From the NCBI RefSeq assembly GCF_918797505.1, contig NC_092798.1, positions 51,296,985 through 51,360,984 of the forward strand: a DNA stretch of 64,000 nt, given 5' to 3'. Position numbers and translations under genes: made by a program. Numbering within the stretch: position 1 is the stretch's first letter; every line of letters begins with the position of its first letter. This document shows, one piece after another, positions 62,516-64,000 of the stretch. Under the pieces are notes generated by a model that saw only the letters and a list, made by a program, of their open reading frames with translations, had not been told where the DNA came from and ran no database searches. The DNA is from Bemisia tabaci (taxonomy: Eukaryota > Arthropoda > Insecta > Hemiptera > Aleyrodidae).

Positions 62516-64000
62516 TACTTCTTGTTCAACAGAGCCATTTCCAGTAATTCTTATACAAAATTTCTTAAAAAAACTTTTTATTTCTATTAAAACTTTTCTA
62601 TTTCTCTTTATAAAAAGTATCTTCAAGTAAATTCTCACGCCACCTCTGTGGTCCAGAAGGTTTTTTGCGCTCTTTCATAGGGTGATCCCTCTAGAATTTT
62701 CATTTAAAAAGTGAGTGTTTTCTTTTCTTTCTTCTTCTTTAAAGCGACAAATGTAAGGAAATATGCTAATAGCGTTTGGCTGCCTTTTTTTTTATTATTA
62801 TTCATATTATTATTAGTGAAAAAACATGGTACACGTGGTGTGGTACTCAAAACCGCCAAAAATCGAGTTATGTGATTTCCGACTTAAACCGTCGATATGT
62901 TCTCCAATAATTGTTCGGTTCAGAAACCAAAGATATTCTCGTACTCAATTTTCAAGATGAAAATCATAAAATTTAAGACACCTGCATATTCTTTATTGAA
63001 GCTTATTACCTATGTGAGATAAAGCTCTCTTAGAATAGACAACTATTCGAGCTTCTCGGTAGGTTTCCATCCTTATGCGGAAAATTGAAGGTGAATAATT
63101 GATGCGCAAGAGATTGCATACTTTCCAGGCTGTCTTTAAAAACCACGCATTATGAGTGCTTCCGAGCCACTCTAAAAAAAGCCGTAATCTCCGGGTTTTC
63201 CGGACCTGTAGACACCCTGATCGAGGGAGAGCGGGTTTAGCTGGAGAATATATCTCTCATCGGTAGCCGGAAAAATTAATCGGCAGAAAAAATGTTTGAG
63301 GTCGATACTCAAATCCCGTCAGACCGAACTCTGTCTTGCGAGAGAACGTCTTATAAGCCCTCGGACGTTGCCAAAATTCGTGTGATAAAACGGAAATTTC
63401 ATGGGAAATTTGTGATTTTTCCCCCTAATGGAGAATTTGCACGCAAGTTTTTTATTGCTTCATCTGAAAGTGCCTAAAGAGCTGATTTTGCAGTATTTCT
63501 TACAAAAATTTTCTGCGAGGGGAAATAGTATAAAAATAAATTTAAAAGTGAGAAATGCACCACCTAGTGACGTCATCTGGCGGCATTTCCCTCTTAAACA
63601 CATGTATTTCAGCAGATTGTATTTTGTCATATCTTTACCAATAATTGTTCAATTTATGAACCAAGGGCATCCTCGTGTTCAGTTCACTCAGTAGTTTCCA
63701 CTTAAACACGAAATTCATAAAATATCAGACACCTGCGAATTCTCCATTTGCCTATGAATTTTAATCGCGATTTCATCAAAACTACCTAAATATTTCATGG
63801 AAAAACCAAAAAATAATATTAATATTATCGTGATACGCACCGCTTTTGTTTGTGGAACTACGCACTACGCAGTTCACTTAGAGTTTTTTTCTGTTCTTTG
63901 CCCCCCCCTCTCTTTTTTTGTAGTTCAGTATTTTTTGCTGTTTCACTGTAAAGGACGTCTCCGAAATAATTTATTTCCGTGTTCTTTTTCCTGTTTACAA
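62516..64000. other. No gene seen; one diverged repeat pair
   Basis: CCAATAATTGTTCGGTTCAG (62905) and CCAATAATTGTTCAATTTAT (63638) start similar stretches with AGACACCTGC.ATTCT about 730 bp apart. No convincing coding sequence. Confidence 0.4.

Overview
This window looks like gene-poor, transposon-rich nuclear DNA of an insect, most likely a hemipteran such as a whitefly (tentative). The evidence is an intron-split gene for an insect-type juvenile-hormone-binding (JHBP/Takeout) protein, arthropod-style TCAGTT/TCAGTG initiators, two nuclear copies of mitochondrial DNA (cox2 and cytb) in which TGA reads as Trp, and a very dense load of short inverted-repeat elements (MITEs). I see no bacterial operon, tRNA, rRNA or CRISPR array.

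Two genes can be rebuilt, both on the minus strand. (1) A 468-residue secreted protein with two tandem JHBP-like domains is encoded by five exons: 60113-60188, 56650-56900, 52524-52841, 49914-50342 and 45759-46091. All four introns have GT..AG ends and matching phases. (2) A 189-residue predicted secreted protein has two exons: 19960-20040 (signal peptide) and 18178-18666 (Cys-containing body with six 7-residue repeats built on KVPTHHE). I do not recognise the second protein. Its promoter plus signal-peptide exon is present again at 9450-10014, about 97% identical by eye, as an orphan copy without the second exon.

Layout: 1-2400 holds MITEs, a purine/pyrimidine repeat and a nearly perfect 590-bp palindrome. 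2400-5750 holds an inverted pair of Helitron replication-protein fragments, a two-copy tandem repeat and a candidate Helitron 3' end. 5880-16300 holds MITEs, two poly(A)-ended insertions and the orphan exon block. 16319-18122 is a 1.8-kb foldback element abutting the 3' end of the second gene. 20560-28800 holds MITEs and tandem repeats. 29200-31940 holds the cox2 and cytb mitochondrial inserts. 32000-42070 holds nested MITEs and a GC-rich island. 42380-44090 is a satellite array with an inverted block at its head. 45400-60250 is the JHBP gene, whose introns are packed with MITEs that come within about 30-50 bp of several exons. 60764-64000 shows little.

The repeat families recur often enough to be named here A to Z and AA to HH. 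These are labels of mine, not database names. Identities and boundaries were read by eye and are approximate.
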